Positions 37,174 through 46,457 of a stretch of 64,000 nucleotides of DNA are shown one piece after another; positions within the stretch are counted from its first letter, which is position 1, and each line of letters starts with the position of its first letter. The stretch is from positions 62,001 through 126,000 of the forward strand of contig CAVOSA010000029.1 in assembly GCA_963698735.1 (NCBI GenBank). The letters are read 5' to 3'. Origin of the DNA: RPQJ01 sp963698735. GTDB taxonomy: Bacteria; Pseudomonadota; Gammaproteobacteria; Steroidobacterales; Steroidobacteraceae. The notes under the pieces were generated by a model. That model was not told where the DNA came from, did not search any database, and saw nothing but the letters and a program-made list of their open reading frames with translations. Both the position numbers and the translations under genes were made by a program.

Positions 37174-37782
37174 TCAACCGCTGGCCGCGCGCAAGGCGTG
37201 GCGGATCAACTCTTCAGTCGTCGTCACGGTGGGATCGACCTTCTGCAGCAGTCGCGTGATTTCGGCCGGTTTGTACCCCAGCGCGACGAGCGCGCTGAAT
37301 GCTTCGGCCTGCGGGCTCGGACCGGCGCCCACCCCGGATCCCGGTGCACCGCGTATCTCGAAGGACTGCCCGGTCGCCAGCGCCTTCAGCCGGTCGCGCA
37401 TTTCGATGATCAGGCGCTCCGCCGTCTTGCGCCCGATGCCGGGAATGCGCGTCAGCGAAGCAGCGTCCTGCGTTTCGACACAACGATGAAACTCGTCGAC
37501 GCTGGCGCCCGACAGGATGCCGAGCGCGATGCGGGGGCCGACGCCCGAGATCCTGATGAGTTCGCGGAACAGGCTGCGTTCGCGCTCGGTGCCGAAGCCG
37601 AACAGGATGTGCGCGTCCTCGCGCACGACGAGGTGCGTGTGCAGCATGACGTCGGCGCCAACCGCGGGCAGGCCGTAAAACGTCGACATCGGCGCTTCGA
37701 CCTCGTAGCCGACGCCGCCGACGTCCAGGAGCAGTACGGGCGGGTGTTTCGCCGCGAGCCGGCCGCGCAGGAAGCCGATCAC
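37174..37782 (-). CDS. ruvA: Holliday junction protein RuvA
   Basis: 202 residues. It binds the junction and loads RuvB. OB fold (1-65, IGFLRGRLAAKHPPVLLLDVGGVGYEV), two helix-hairpin-helix motifs (RISGVGPRIALGIL; RIPGIGRKTAERLI) and a C-terminal RuvB-contact domain (PQAEAFSALVALGYKPAE). It begins with GTG, which overlaps the ruvC stop (GTGA). Confidence 0.97.
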   Translation of the reverse strand: MIGFLRGRLAAKHPPVLLLDVGGVGYEVEAPMSTFYGLPAVGADVMLHTHLVVREDAHILFGFGTERERSLFRELIRISGVGPRIALGILSGASVDEFHRCVETQDAASLTRIPGIGRKTAERLIIEMRDRLKALATGQSFEIRGAPGSGVGAGPSPQAEAFSALVALGYKPAEITRLLQKVDPTVTTTEELIRHALRAASG

Positions 37783-38378
37783 GTGCGGGGTCCGAGCATG
37801 GCGATCGAAACGTCGACTGCCGCCCGCGTGCCGCGGGAATACGCGTGGCACAGTGCGAGCCCGATTGCGTCCGCGGCGTCGGGACCCATTTCACCCTGCA
37901 GCTTGAGCAGCGACTTCACCATCAACTGGACCTGTTCCTTCTGTGCGCCGCCCTGCCCCACAATCGCCAGCTTTACTTCGCGCGGCGCGTATTCGTGCAC
38001 CGACGAAATGCCCGGGAACACGCCACAGATGGCGGCTCCCCGCGCCTGCCCCAGCTTGAGGGCGCTGTCGGCATTGCGGTGCATGAAGACGCGTTCGATC
38101 GCGACTTCCTGCGGCCCGTACTGCCGGACGAGCTCCTGCACGCCATCGAAGATCTGGCGCAACCGCGGCGGGAAAGCCACGCCGCGCGTGCGGATGGCGC
38201 CGCTCGCCACGTAACGCGCGTCGCCGTCCTGCCAGTCGATGATGCCGAAGCCGGTCGCCTGCGAACCCGGATCGATGCCGAGGATGCGGATCGTCTCGCC
38301 GGCGGTCCCGGCCGCGCCCGATGCGAGCGTCCAGCGCCTTCCGCCGCGATTGATTCTCGGCAAATAACCACCCGGCAC
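37779..38378 (-). CDS. ruvC: Holliday junction resolvase RuvC
   Basis: Endonuclease that cuts Holliday junctions. Catalytic acidic residues are in RILGIDPGS, AIERVF and DAADAIGLALCH. The normal RuvC N-terminus (MxRILGIDPG) falls at codons GAG-ACG-ATC-CGC, where there is no start codon. The available in-frame starts are TTG (38363), GTG (38378) and ATG (38456), none with a good ribosome-binding site. The GTG is given here as a compromise and adds about 27 non-conserved residues. The gene identity is certain; the start is not. Confidence 0.85.
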   Translation of the reverse strand: MPGGYLPRINRGGRRWTLASGAAGTAGETIRILGIDPGSQATGFGIIDWQDGDARYVASGAIRTRGVAFPPRLRQIFDGVQELVRQYGPQEVAIERVFMHRNADSALKLGQARGAAICGVFPGISSVHEYAPREVKLAIVGQGGAQKEQVQLMVKSLLKLQGEMGPDAADAIGLALCHAYSRGTRAAVDVSIAMLGPRT

Positions 38379-38400
38379 TGAGCCAGAAAATCCGTCGTCG

Positions 38401-38438
38401 TATGATAGCGTCTTTCCCGCGGGCGCAGCACGCCCGCG
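38401..38438 (+). promoter_or_regulatory. Putative relA -10 and 5'-leader hairpin
   Basis: TATGAT (38401-38406) is a good -10 with no clear -35. Eleven bases later a perfect 8-bp hairpin with a 5-base loop (38418-38425, 38431-38438) lies just before the relA start and would be in the leader of the mRNA. Confidence 0.4.
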
Positions 38439-38462
38439 ACCGCCTGCCGAGCACATTGAGCA

Positions 38463-40580
38463 TTGAAACCCGCTGAGATCGATGTCCGTTCGCTAGCGCC
38501 CAGGGTGCGCTCCGCACTCGAGGCGGTGAGCGCGCTCGCGCCGAACGAACACACCCTGCGCAGCGTCGAGCTGATGGCCGCCCTCGCGCAGTTGCAGGCT
38601 GACGACGACGTGCTGCTGGCGGGGCTGCTGGTGCCCCTGCACCAGGGCGGGCTCGTCGATGAGGCCAATGCACTCGCAACCTTTGGCGAGCCGGCGGTCA
38701 GGCTGGCGCGCGAGCTCGAGCGTGTCGGCGACAGCGGCATCCCGGCGGAGTGGAATCCGGGCCAGCACCTGCGCCCGGAACAGGCCGAAGGCCTGCGCAA
38801 ACTGCTGCTGGCGCTCGCCTCCGACGTGCGCCTGGTCCTGATCCGCCTGGCGCTGCAGCTCGTGCGCATGCGCGGGATGAAGGCGGCTCCCGACGCCGAA
38901 TTGCGCCGGGCCGCACTCGAAACCCAGGAGATTTTTGCGCCCCTCGCCAGCCGGCTCGGCATCTGGCAGTTCAAGTGGGAACTCGAGGACCTGGCCTTCC
39001 GGTTCAGCGCGCCGGAGGAGTACAAGCGCATCGCCGGCTGGCTGAAGACCAAGCGGGGCGAGCGCGAGCAGTACATCGAGGACGTCAAGCGCCAGCTGGT
39101 CCACGAGCTCGAGAAACTCGGCATCCGCGGCGAAGTGACAGGCCGGCCGAAACACATCTACAGCATCTGGCGCAAGATGCAGCGCAAGACGCTGCGGTTC
39201 GAACAGGTCATGGACGTGCTCGCGGTCCGAGTCATGGTCGACACGATCGCCGAGTGCTACGCCGCGCTCGGCATCGTCCACGGGCTGTGGCCCTACATCC
39301 CCGGCGAGTTCGACGACTACATCGCCACGCCGAAAGGCAACAATTACCGTTCGCTGCACACGGCCGTGATCGGGCCTGGCACGCTCCCGCTGGAAATCCA
39401 GATCCGCACGCGCGAGATGCACGAGCACGCCGAACTCGGCGTTGCGGCGCACTGGCAGTACAAGGAGGGGCGCAAGGTCCAGGCCAGCTTCCAGCAGAAA
39501 ATGGCCTGGCTGCGGCAACTGCTGGAACCGTCGCCGCGGGAAGGCGCCGAGCCGGACCTGCTGGCGGGACTGCAGGCCGAAGTATTCGAGGACCGCGTGT
39601 TCGCGCTGAGCCCCAAGGGCGAGGTCGTGGACCTGCCCAGGGGCGCGACACCGCTCGACTTTGCCTACCAGGTCCACACCAGCCTTGGCCACCGCTGCCG
39701 GGGCGCACGCGTCAACGGCCGGATGGTGACGCTCGATTACAAGCTGTCGAACGCAGACACCGTCGAGATCATCCCGGCCAAGCACCCGCACCCGAGCCGC
39801 GACTGGCTGCTGCCGCAACTCGGCTTCCTCGCGTCGCCGCGCAGCCGCGCGAAGGTGCGCTCCTGGTTCCGCAAGCAGGACGAGGTCCAGAACCGGGAGC
39901 AGGGCCGGCAGCTGCTGGATCGCGAACTCGACCGCCTGGGTGTGCGCGCTCCGCCGCTGCCGGAGATTCTTGCGGACCTCGGCTTGCCGAACGCGGACGC
40001 GCTGTACCAGGGACTCGGCGAAGGCGACATCACCGTCGCGCAGGTCGCGGGCGCAGTGCATCGCCGCTTGCACGAGCAGGAAACGCCACGGGGTCCGCGC
40101 CTTGCCAAGCCCACTGGCGATGGCAGTTCGCCGGGGATGGTCATCGACGGCGTCGGTGACCTGCTGAGCACGATCGCACGCTGCTGCCGGCCAGTGCCGC
40201 CCGAGGCGATCCTCGGTTACATCACCGTCGGGCGCGGCGTGAGCATCCACGGCGCGACCTGTCCCAACCTGCTGCGCCTGCGGGAAGTGAGTCCGGAACG
40301 CGTACTCACGGTGGATTGGGGCAGGCCGTCCGAGGAACGGACGTTTCCGGTGGCAATCACGATCAGCGCGTTCGACCGGCGCGGCCTGGTGCGCGACATC
40401 TCGGGCGTGCTCGCCGACGAGCACATCAGCATCGAGGCCATGCACAGCGTGACCAACGCCGGAGAAAACACCGCCACGATCGACGTGACGGTGAAGGTGC
40501 ACGGGCTCGAGGAACTCAGCCGGTTGCTGGCCCGCTTCTCGTCGTTGCCGACCGTGATCCACGCCCGGCGCAGAAACTGA
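38463..40580 (+). CDS. relA: (p)ppGpp synthetase RelA
   Basis: 705 residues. Makes (p)ppGpp at stalled ribosomes. Domains in order: a degenerate HD region (1-190) in which the hydrolase His-Asp pair is absent (GLLVPLHQGGLVDEANAL); the synthetase domain (about 215-370) with YSIWRKMQRK, VRVMVDTIAECYAALGIVH and GNNYRSLHTAV; TGS (VFALSPKGEVVDLPRGATPLDFAY); a helical and zinc-finger region (ARCCRPVPPEAILGYITVGRG); and C-terminal ACT (RRGLVRDISGVLADEHISIE). So it is a synthesis-only RelA, not SpoT. The start is a TTG with no strong ribosome-binding site, the first plausible codon before conserved sequence. Divergent from ruvC. Confidence 0.95.
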   Translation: MKPAEIDVRSLAPRVRSALEAVSALAPNEHTLRSVELMAALAQLQADDDVLLAGLLVPLHQGGLVDEANALATFGEPAVRLARELERVGDSGIPAEWNPGQHLRPEQAEGLRKLLLALASDVRLVLIRLALQLVRMRGMKAAPDAELRRAALETQEIFAPLASRLGIWQFKWELEDLAFRFSAPEEYKRIAGWLKTKRGEREQYIEDVKRQLVHELEKLGIRGEVTGRPKHIYSIWRKMQRKTLRFEQVMDVLAVRVMVDTIAECYAALGIVHGLWPYIPGEFDDYIATPKGNNYRSLHTAVIGPGTLPLEIQIRTREMHEHAELGVAAHWQYKEGRKVQASFQQKMAWLRQLLEPSPREGAEPDLLAGLQAEVFEDRVFALSPKGEVVDLPRGATPLDFAYQVHTSLGHRCRGARVNGRMVTLDYKLSNADTVEIIPAKHPHPSRDWLLPQLGFLASPRSRAKVRSWFRKQDEVQNREQGRQLLDRELDRLGVRAPPLPEILADLGLPNADALYQGLGEGDITVAQVAGAVHRRLHEQETPRGPRLAKPTGDGSSPGMVIDGVGDLLSTIARCCRPVPPEAILGYITVGRGVSIHGATCPNLLRLREVSPERVLTVDWGRPSEERTFPVAITISAFDRRGLVRDISGVLADEHISIEAMHSVTNAGENTATIDVTVKVHGLEELSRLLARFSSLPTVIHARRRN

Positions 40581-40616
40581 CGGCGGACCGCCGCGGGCCG
40601 GACTGCACCGGGCGGG

Positions 40617-42053
40617 CTAGCGATTCGGAAAATCGATCGCGCGCTTGTCTGCGCCAAGCGCCGCTTCATGCAGCGCTTCGCTCAGCGTCGGGTGCGCGTG
40701 CATCGTGCGCTGCAGGTCTTCGGTGCTCGCCGAGTACTCCATCGCCAGCACCGCTTCGGCGATCAGTTCGCCCGCCATCGGACCGATGATGTGGACGCCG
40801 AGAATCTCGTCGTCGTCCTGCGCAGCGATGACCTTGCAGAACCCAGCCGGCGCTTCCATCGCCCGTGCGCGGCCGCTGGCCATGAACGGGAATGAACCCA
40901 CCTTGTACTCGCGCCCGCTGGCCTTGACCTGCTCCTCGGTCTGGCCGACCCACGCGATCTCCGGCGCGGTGTAGATCACCGACGGCACTGCCTTGTAATT
41001 CACTTCCGCCTGCAGGCCCGCGATCAGGTCGCCGACCATCACGCCCTCCTCCTTGCCCTTGTGTGCCAGCATCGGCCCACGCACGACGTCGCCCACGGCC
41101 CACACATTGCCGGCGCCGGTGTGACACTCGTCGTCGACCGTGATGAATCCGCGCTCATCGAGCTGCACCCCGGTGCCCTCGCCAAGCAGGCCGTCCGTGA
41201 ACGGACGACGGCCGATCGCGACGACCACCTTGTCCACCACGACGTTCTGCTCGCCCCTGGCGTCCGTGTACTTGAGCGTCACGCCGTCCTTCCTGACGTC
41301 CGCACCGCTCACCTTGGCGCCGAGCCGGACATCGAGACCCTGCTTCTTGAAGTGCTTGAGCGCCTCCTTGGCGACCGCCTGGTCAGCCATGAACAAGAAC
41401 TGCTCCATGGCTTCGAGCACGACGACCTCGGCGCCCAGTCGGCGCCAGACGCTGCCGAGTTCGAGCCCGATCACGCCCGCGCCGATCACGCCGAGGCGCT
41501 TCGGCACGGCATCGAACTCGAGTGCTCCCCAGGAATCGACGACCTGCTTGCCGTCGAACGGCAGCGACTTGAGCGGCATCGGCTGTGAGCCCGAGGCGAG
41601 CACGACGTGCTTCGCGACGAGTTCCTTCCTGCTGCCGTCGGCCGCCGTGTATTCGACACGATTGCCCGCGAGCAGCTTGCCGTGGCCCTGCAGCGCGGTG
41701 ACGCCGGCCGCCTTGAAGAGTCCGGTGATGCCCTGCGTCGACGCCTTGACGATGCCCGCCTTGCGCTTCTGCATCGTCTTGATGTCGAACGCGAGGCCAG
41801 TCGCCGAGATGCCGTGGGCGGCGAACTCGGAATGTGCGCGGTGGTACAGCTCGGAAGACTCGAGCAGCGCCTTGGAAGGAATGCAGCCGGCATTGAGGCA
41901 GGTGCCGCCGAAGGCATGGGTGCCGTCGTAGTTTTTCCACTCGTCGATGCAGGCGACCTTGAGCTTGTTCTGCGCCGCGCGGATTGCACAGGGATAGCCG
42001 GCCGGGCCGGCGCCGATGACCACAACGTCGAAGGAAGTATCAGACATGGGCAC
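40617..42053 (-). CDS. lpdA: Dihydrolipoyl dehydrogenase (E3)
   Basis: FAD enzyme that reoxidises dihydrolipoamide. 478 residues. FAD site GAGPAGYPCAIRAAQ, redox disulfide GGTCLNAGCIPSKALL, NAD site GAGVIGLELGSVWRRLGA, and C-terminal catalytic His-Glu pair (HAHPTLSEALHEA). It is the third gene of the 2-oxoglutarate dehydrogenase group, 6 bases after sucB. Confidence 0.97.
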   Translation of the reverse strand: MPMSDTSFDVVVIGAGPAGYPCAIRAAQNKLKVACIDEWKNYDGTHAFGGTCLNAGCIPSKALLESSELYHRAHSEFAAHGISATGLAFDIKTMQKRKAGIVKASTQGITGLFKAAGVTALQGHGKLLAGNRVEYTAADGSRKELVAKHVVLASGSQPMPLKSLPFDGKQVVDSWGALEFDAVPKRLGVIGAGVIGLELGSVWRRLGAEVVVLEAMEQFLFMADQAVAKEALKHFKKQGLDVRLGAKVSGADVRKDGVTLKYTDARGEQNVVVDKVVVAIGRRPFTDGLLGEGTGVQLDERGFITVDDECHTGAGNVWAVGDVVRGPMLAHKGKEEGVMVGDLIAGLQAEVNYKAVPSVIYTAPEIAWVGQTEEQVKASGREYKVGSFPFMASGRARAMEAPAGFCKVIAAQDDDEILGVHIIGPMAGELIAEAVLAMEYSASTEDLQRTMHAHPTLSEALHEAALGADKRAIDFPNR

Positions 42054-42059
42054 TCCGAA

Positions 42060-43334
42060 TCAGATCTGCAGCATGAGTCGCGCCGGGTCTTCCAGCGATT
42101 CCTTGACCGACACCAGGAACTGCACGGCTTCCTTGCCGTCGATGATCCGGTGGTCGTAGGAGAGCGCGAGGTACATCATCGGGCGCACGACGACCTGCCC
42201 GTCGACGACCACCGGGCGGTCCTGGATCTTGTGCATGCCGAGGATCGCGCTCTGCGGCATGTTGAGGATCGGCGTCGACAGCAGCGAGCCGAACACGCCG
42301 CCGTTGGTGATGGTAAACGTGCCGCCAGTGAGTTCCTCGAGCGTGAGCTGGCCTTCGCGCGCGCGGTTGGCGTAACCGACCACCGACTTCTCGATCTCGC
42401 CGAACGACAGGCCGTCCGCATTGCGCAGCACCGGGACGACCAGGCCACGTTCCGTCGAGACAGCAACGCCGATGTCGTAGAACTCGTGGTAGACGACGTC
42501 GTTGCCGTCGACCGAGGCATTGACGACCGGGAAGCGCTTCAGCGCTTCGACGCACGCCTTGACGAAGAACGACATGAAGCCCAGGCGCGCGCCGTGCTCC
42601 TTCTCGAAGCGCTCCTTGTATCGCGCGCGCAGCTCGTTGACGGCCTTGAGATCCACCTCGTTGAACGTGGTCAGCATCGCCGCCGTCGACTGCGCCTGGA
42701 TCAGCCGCTCGGCAATCCGGGCGCGCAGTCGAGTCATCGGCACGCGACGCTCGCCCCGCTCACCCGCAGTGAGAGCAACCGGTGCCGGCGCGGCGGCCAT
42801 GGCTGGCGCGGCTGCAGGCGCGGCGCCTTTGTCGGCGAGATGCGTCAGCACGTCGCCCTTGGTGATGCGGCCGGCGCGGCCCGACCCCGCGATCGCGGCC
42901 GGCGCGAGCTTGTGTTCCTCGACCAGGCGGCGCACCGAAGGCGCCAGCTTGTCCACATCCTTCCTTACCTCGCCCGCCCCTGCGGGAGAGGTGGCGGAGC
43001 CCTCACCCGGCCTGCGGCCGACCTCTCCCGCAGATGCGGGAGAGGTGCCGGAGGCGGGAGAGGTGGCGGATGCGCGAGAGGTGGCGACAGCGGCACCTTC
43101 CTCGATCACCGCCAGGATCTGCCCGCCGGTCACCGTGGCGCCGTTCTGGACTTTCAGCTCCTTGAGCACACCGGTCGCCGGGGCGGGCACCTCGAGCACG
43201 ACCTTGTCCGTCTCCAGGTCGACGAGGTTCTCGTCGCGACTGACGGCATCACCGGGCTGCTTGCGCCACGCGACGAGCGTGGCGTCGGCCACGGACTCGG
43301 GCAGTTGCGGCACTCGAACTTCGATCGTGCTCAT
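42060..43334 (-). CDS. sucB: Dihydrolipoyl succinyltransferase (E2) with repeat-derived linker
   Basis: Core of the 2-oxoglutarate dehydrogenase complex, 424 residues. Lipoyl domain (1-78) with LETDKVVLEV and lipoyl-Lys44; E3-binding domain (about 128-162, KLAPSVRRLVEEHKL); Ala/Pro linker; catalytic domain (about 195-424) ending with LSYDHRIIDGKEAV. Residues about 84-123, between the lipoyl and E3-binding domains, are encoded by a palindromic repeat and short tandem repeats (TSPASAGEVGRRPGEG; SATSPAGAGEV). The ATG overlaps the sucA stop. Confidence 0.97.
   Translation of the reverse strand: MSTIEVRVPQLPESVADATLVAWRKQPGDAVSRDENLVDLETDKVVLEVPAPATGVLKELKVQNGATVTGGQILAVIEEGAAVATSRASATSPASGTSPASAGEVGRRPGEGSATSPAGAGEVRKDVDKLAPSVRRLVEEHKLAPAAIAGSGRAGRITKGDVLTHLADKGAAPAAAPAMAAAPAPVALTAGERGERRVPMTRLRARIAERLIQAQSTAAMLTTFNEVDLKAVNELRARYKERFEKEHGARLGFMSFFVKACVEALKRFPVVNASVDGNDVVYHEFYDIGVAVSTERGLVVPVLRNADGLSFGEIEKSVVGYANRAREGQLTLEELTGGTFTITNGGVFGSLLSTPILNMPQSAILGMHKIQDRPVVVDGQVVVRPMMYLALSYDHRIIDGKEAVQFLVSVKESLEDPARLMLQI
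42968..43089 (-). repeat. Palindromic and tandem repeats inside sucB
   Basis: Two hairpin cores (42968-42991 with one mismatch, 43022-43045 perfect), each 10-4-10, are joined by the same tail found in the gluQ copy. Extra half-cores follow at 43054-43063 and 43072-43081, giving 18-base tandem units that encode (A/G)TSPAS-type hexapeptides. The whole block is in frame in the interdomain linker of SucB. Confidence 0.85.
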
Positions 43335-46240
43335 GACTTCTTCCTGGTGCTGCCAGTCGCGCGCAGACGGGTCGTGGCGCGCGCGGACGGTTCCTGCGTA
43401 GAGGCGGTAATGGCGGCCATGACGAGGCCGTGCTGTTCGGTGGAGTGCATTTGTGGAATGCCCGTTGCGGGCGCCGCAGCCGGGCGACGGCCTGAGTACA
43501 GCAACTCCTGGTTGCCCTTGAGCGAATCCTGCAGACGGTGGCGGACCTGGTACCACGCACCCTGGTTCTGCGGTTCTTCCTGGCACCACACGACTTCGCG
43601 CGCGTTCGGGTAGTGCGCGAGCGCGGCGGCGTAGTCTTCGGCCGGAAATGGATAGAGCTGTTCGATACGGACGATCGCCACGTTGCGGGCTTCGTCGGCG
43701 CGGCGCGCCTCGAGCAGGTCGAAGTACACCTTGCCCGAGCAGAACACGACGCGCGTGACGTCTTTCGGCGCCAGGTCGTCGATTTCGTTCAGCACGTTAC
43801 GGAACGAGCCCTTGGCCAGTTCTTCCAGCGACGAGACCGACAGCTTGTGCCGCAGCAGGCTTTTCGGCGTCATGACGATGAGCGGCTTGCGGAACGAGCG
43901 GACCATCTGCCGGCGCAGCATGTGGAACATCTGTGCGGGCGTGGACGGCACGCAGACCGACATGTTGTTCTCGGCGCACAACTGCAGGAAGCGCTCGAGC
44001 CGCGCCGACGAATGTTCGGGCCCCTGCCCTTCGTAGCCATGCGGCAGGAACATCACGAGGCCGCAATAACGCCCCCACTTCGCTTCGCCCGACGAGATGA
44101 ACTGGTCGATGATCACCTGGGCGCCGTTCGCGAAGTCGCCGAACTGGCCTTCCCAGATGACGAGACAGTTGGGATCGGTGATCGAGTAGCCATACTCGAA
44201 GCCAAGCACCGCCTCCTCCGACAGCAGCGAGTCCGTCACACGGAAACGCGGCTGGCCGGGCTTCAGGTGCTTGAGCGGGATGTACGTCGCGCCGGTGTTC
44301 TGGTCGTGCCCGACCGCGTGACGATGAAAGAACGTGCCGCGGCCACTGTCCTGGCCCGTGAGCCGGATCTCGTAGCCTTCCTCCAGCAGGCTCGCGTAGG
44401 CGAGGGTCTCGGCGAATCCCCAGTCCACCATGACCTGGCCAGCCGCCATCCTGCGGCGGTCGTCCATGATCTTCTGCACCTGACGGTGCAAAGCAAAGCC
44501 TTCGGGGAACGTGGTGACCTTGGCCGCGAGGTCCTTGAGCAACGCCGGTTTCACGCCGGTGCGGATTTCTTCCGACCAGTCCACGTCGTGGTACTTGGTC
44601 CAGTCCACGGTGTGCTTGTTGCCGATCAGCCCGAGGACGTTCTTGGTCTGCGGCTTGCCTTCGTCAAGGCCGCGACGGTACTCCTCGACCATCCTGTCGG
44701 CATCCGCCTGGGCAAGCACACCCTCGGCCACGAGCTTGTCCGCGTACACCTGCCGCGTCGTCGGCTTCTTGCGGATCGTTGCGTACATGACCGGCTGCGT
44801 CGCCGCAGGCTCGTCGGCTTCGTTGTGGCCAAGCCGGCGATAACAGACCAGGTCGATCACGACGTCCTTGTGGAACTTCATGCGGTAGTCAACCGCGAAG
44901 CGCGCGGCGAACACGACCGCCTCCGGGTCGTCGCCGTTCACGTGCAGGATCGGCGCCTCGATCATCTTGGCGACGTCGCTGCAATAGAGCGTGGAGCGCG
45001 TGTCGCGCGGGTCGTGCGTCGTGAAGCCGACCTGGTTGTTGATGATCAGGTGGAGCGTGCCGCCCGTGTAGAACGCGCGCGCCTGCGACATCTGCAGCGT
45101 TTCCTGGATCACGCCCTGCCCGGAGAACGCCGAGTCGCCGTGGATCAGCACCGGCATCACCTGGTCGCCCCGCGCGTCACCGCGCCGCTCCTGGCGGGCG
45201 CGCACCGACCCTTCGACGACCGCATTCACGACCTCGAGGTGTGACGGGTTGAACGCGAGCGCGACGTGGACGTTGCCCGCAGGCGTGCGGACATCACACG
45301 AGAAGCCCTTGTGGTACTTGACGTCGCCCGAGCCCTTGAGCTTCTGCAGGTCGTACTTGCCCTCGAACTCCGAGAACAGCGCCTCGGGCGACTTGCCGAG
45401 CACGTTGACCAGCACGTTGAGGCGGCCGCGGTGTGCCATGCCGAAGACGATGTCCTCGACGCCGTTCGCGCCGCCACTCTGCAGGACCTCCTCGAGCAGC
45501 GGGATCAGGCTGTCGCCGCCTTCGAGCGAGAAACGCTTCTGCGCCGGGTAGCGCGTGGCAAGGTAACGCTCGAGACCCTCGGCCATGGTCAGGTGGCGCA
45601 GGATCTCCTTGCGGGTCTCCGCCGGCAAATGCTGCCGCACGCGGCCGACCTGGAAGTGCTCCTGCAGCCAGAGGCGCTCGGTTTCGTCGGACACGTGCGC
45701 GAACTCGGCGCCGATCGTGCCGCAGTAGATGTGCCGCAACTGGGCAATGATGTCGCGGAGTTTCAATCGCGGCTTGATGGCTTCGTTGCGACTGCCGGTC
45801 AGGAACTCCGTGTCGAGGTCGGCCTCGGTGAGGCCGAGGTAATCGAGACCGAGCACCTTCGGGACAGGCCGCACCGTCAGGCCCAGCGGGTCGATGTCCG
45901 CGATCAGGTGGCCGCGGTTGGCATAGATCTGGATCAGGCGCGAGACCGCGCCCTGCTTCGCCGCGACGGAATCACCCATGGGCGGCGAGCCGGCCGGGCT
46001 GCCGATCGCCGGACCGGCCGCAACGGCCCGGCGTGGCGCCCTGGCGCGACGCGCCAGCTCCTCGATCAACGGGCCATGGGGAACGTCCTGGACCGACGAT
46101 CCGAGGCTCGCGAAATACTCGCACCACTTCGGGTCCACCGCGTCCGGGCGCGACAGGTACGCCTCGTACATCGCCTCAACGTAAGCGTCATTGCCGGCGG
46201 CCAGCGGAGTCGCCGGCAACATTGCTTTGCTTTCAGTCAT
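43331..46240 (-). CDS. sucA: 2-Oxoglutarate dehydrogenase E1
   Basis: Thiamine-diphosphate enzyme of the TCA cycle, 969 residues. N-terminal E2-binding segment (AGNDAYVEAMYEAYLSRPDAV), VFGMAHRGRLNVLVN, thiamine-binding HGDSAFSGQGVIQE through LIINNQVGFTT, and the transketolase-like C-terminal half (LPHGYEGQGPEHSSARLERFL). The ATG at 46240 is chosen from homology; the frame stays open for another 100 codons upstream across the divergent promoter region. First gene of sucA-sucB-lpdA. sucCD and sdh are not here. Confidence 0.97.
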   Translation of the reverse strand: MTESKAMLPATPLAAGNDAYVEAMYEAYLSRPDAVDPKWCEYFASLGSSVQDVPHGPLIEELARRARAPRRAVAAGPAIGSPAGSPPMGDSVAAKQGAVSRLIQIYANRGHLIADIDPLGLTVRPVPKVLGLDYLGLTEADLDTEFLTGSRNEAIKPRLKLRDIIAQLRHIYCGTIGAEFAHVSDETERLWLQEHFQVGRVRQHLPAETRKEILRHLTMAEGLERYLATRYPAQKRFSLEGGDSLIPLLEEVLQSGGANGVEDIVFGMAHRGRLNVLVNVLGKSPEALFSEFEGKYDLQKLKGSGDVKYHKGFSCDVRTPAGNVHVALAFNPSHLEVVNAVVEGSVRARQERRGDARGDQVMPVLIHGDSAFSGQGVIQETLQMSQARAFYTGGTLHLIINNQVGFTTHDPRDTRSTLYCSDVAKMIEAPILHVNGDDPEAVVFAARFAVDYRMKFHKDVVIDLVCYRRLGHNEADEPAATQPVMYATIRKKPTTRQVYADKLVAEGVLAQADADRMVEEYRRGLDEGKPQTKNVLGLIGNKHTVDWTKYHDVDWSEEIRTGVKPALLKDLAAKVTTFPEGFALHRQVQKIMDDRRRMAAGQVMVDWGFAETLAYASLLEEGYEIRLTGQDSGRGTFFHRHAVGHDQNTGATYIPLKHLKPGQPRFRVTDSLLSEEAVLGFEYGYSITDPNCLVIWEGQFGDFANGAQVIIDQFISSGEAKWGRYCGLVMFLPHGYEGQGPEHSSARLERFLQLCAENNMSVCVPSTPAQMFHMLRRQMVRSFRKPLIVMTPKSLLRHKLSVSSLEELAKGSFRNVLNEIDDLAPKDVTRVVFCSGKVYFDLLEARRADEARNVAIVRIEQLYPFPAEDYAAALAHYPNAREVVWCQEEPQNQGAWYQVRHRLQDSLKGNQELLYSGRRPAAAPATGIPQMHSTEQHGLVMAAITASTQEPSARATTRLRATGSTRKKS

Positions 46241-46457
46241 CGCTTCCCAAGTTCGGACCCGGCAGGTGGCCGGATCCACGAATGTCGTCCAGGAAAGTGG
46301 GCGCGGTAGTTTAGCCAAATTGGGGGCCGCGGACAGTAAACCGGCCCCGGGCCCGCGGATTTTGCACTCCGGGGCCGGCGAGCGAGTTACAGTCCGCTCG
46401 TTTGCACCAGGCACCCTGGTCAGACCGTAGCAGCCAAACCTGTCTCGCGGAGCCGTA

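Noticed and set aside
38493..40562. A 689-codon open frame antisense to relA
   Set aside because: Long antisense frames are expected in GC-rich genes with strong third-position bias. The peptide is Arg/His/Ala-rich without domains, while the sense strand is a clear RelA.
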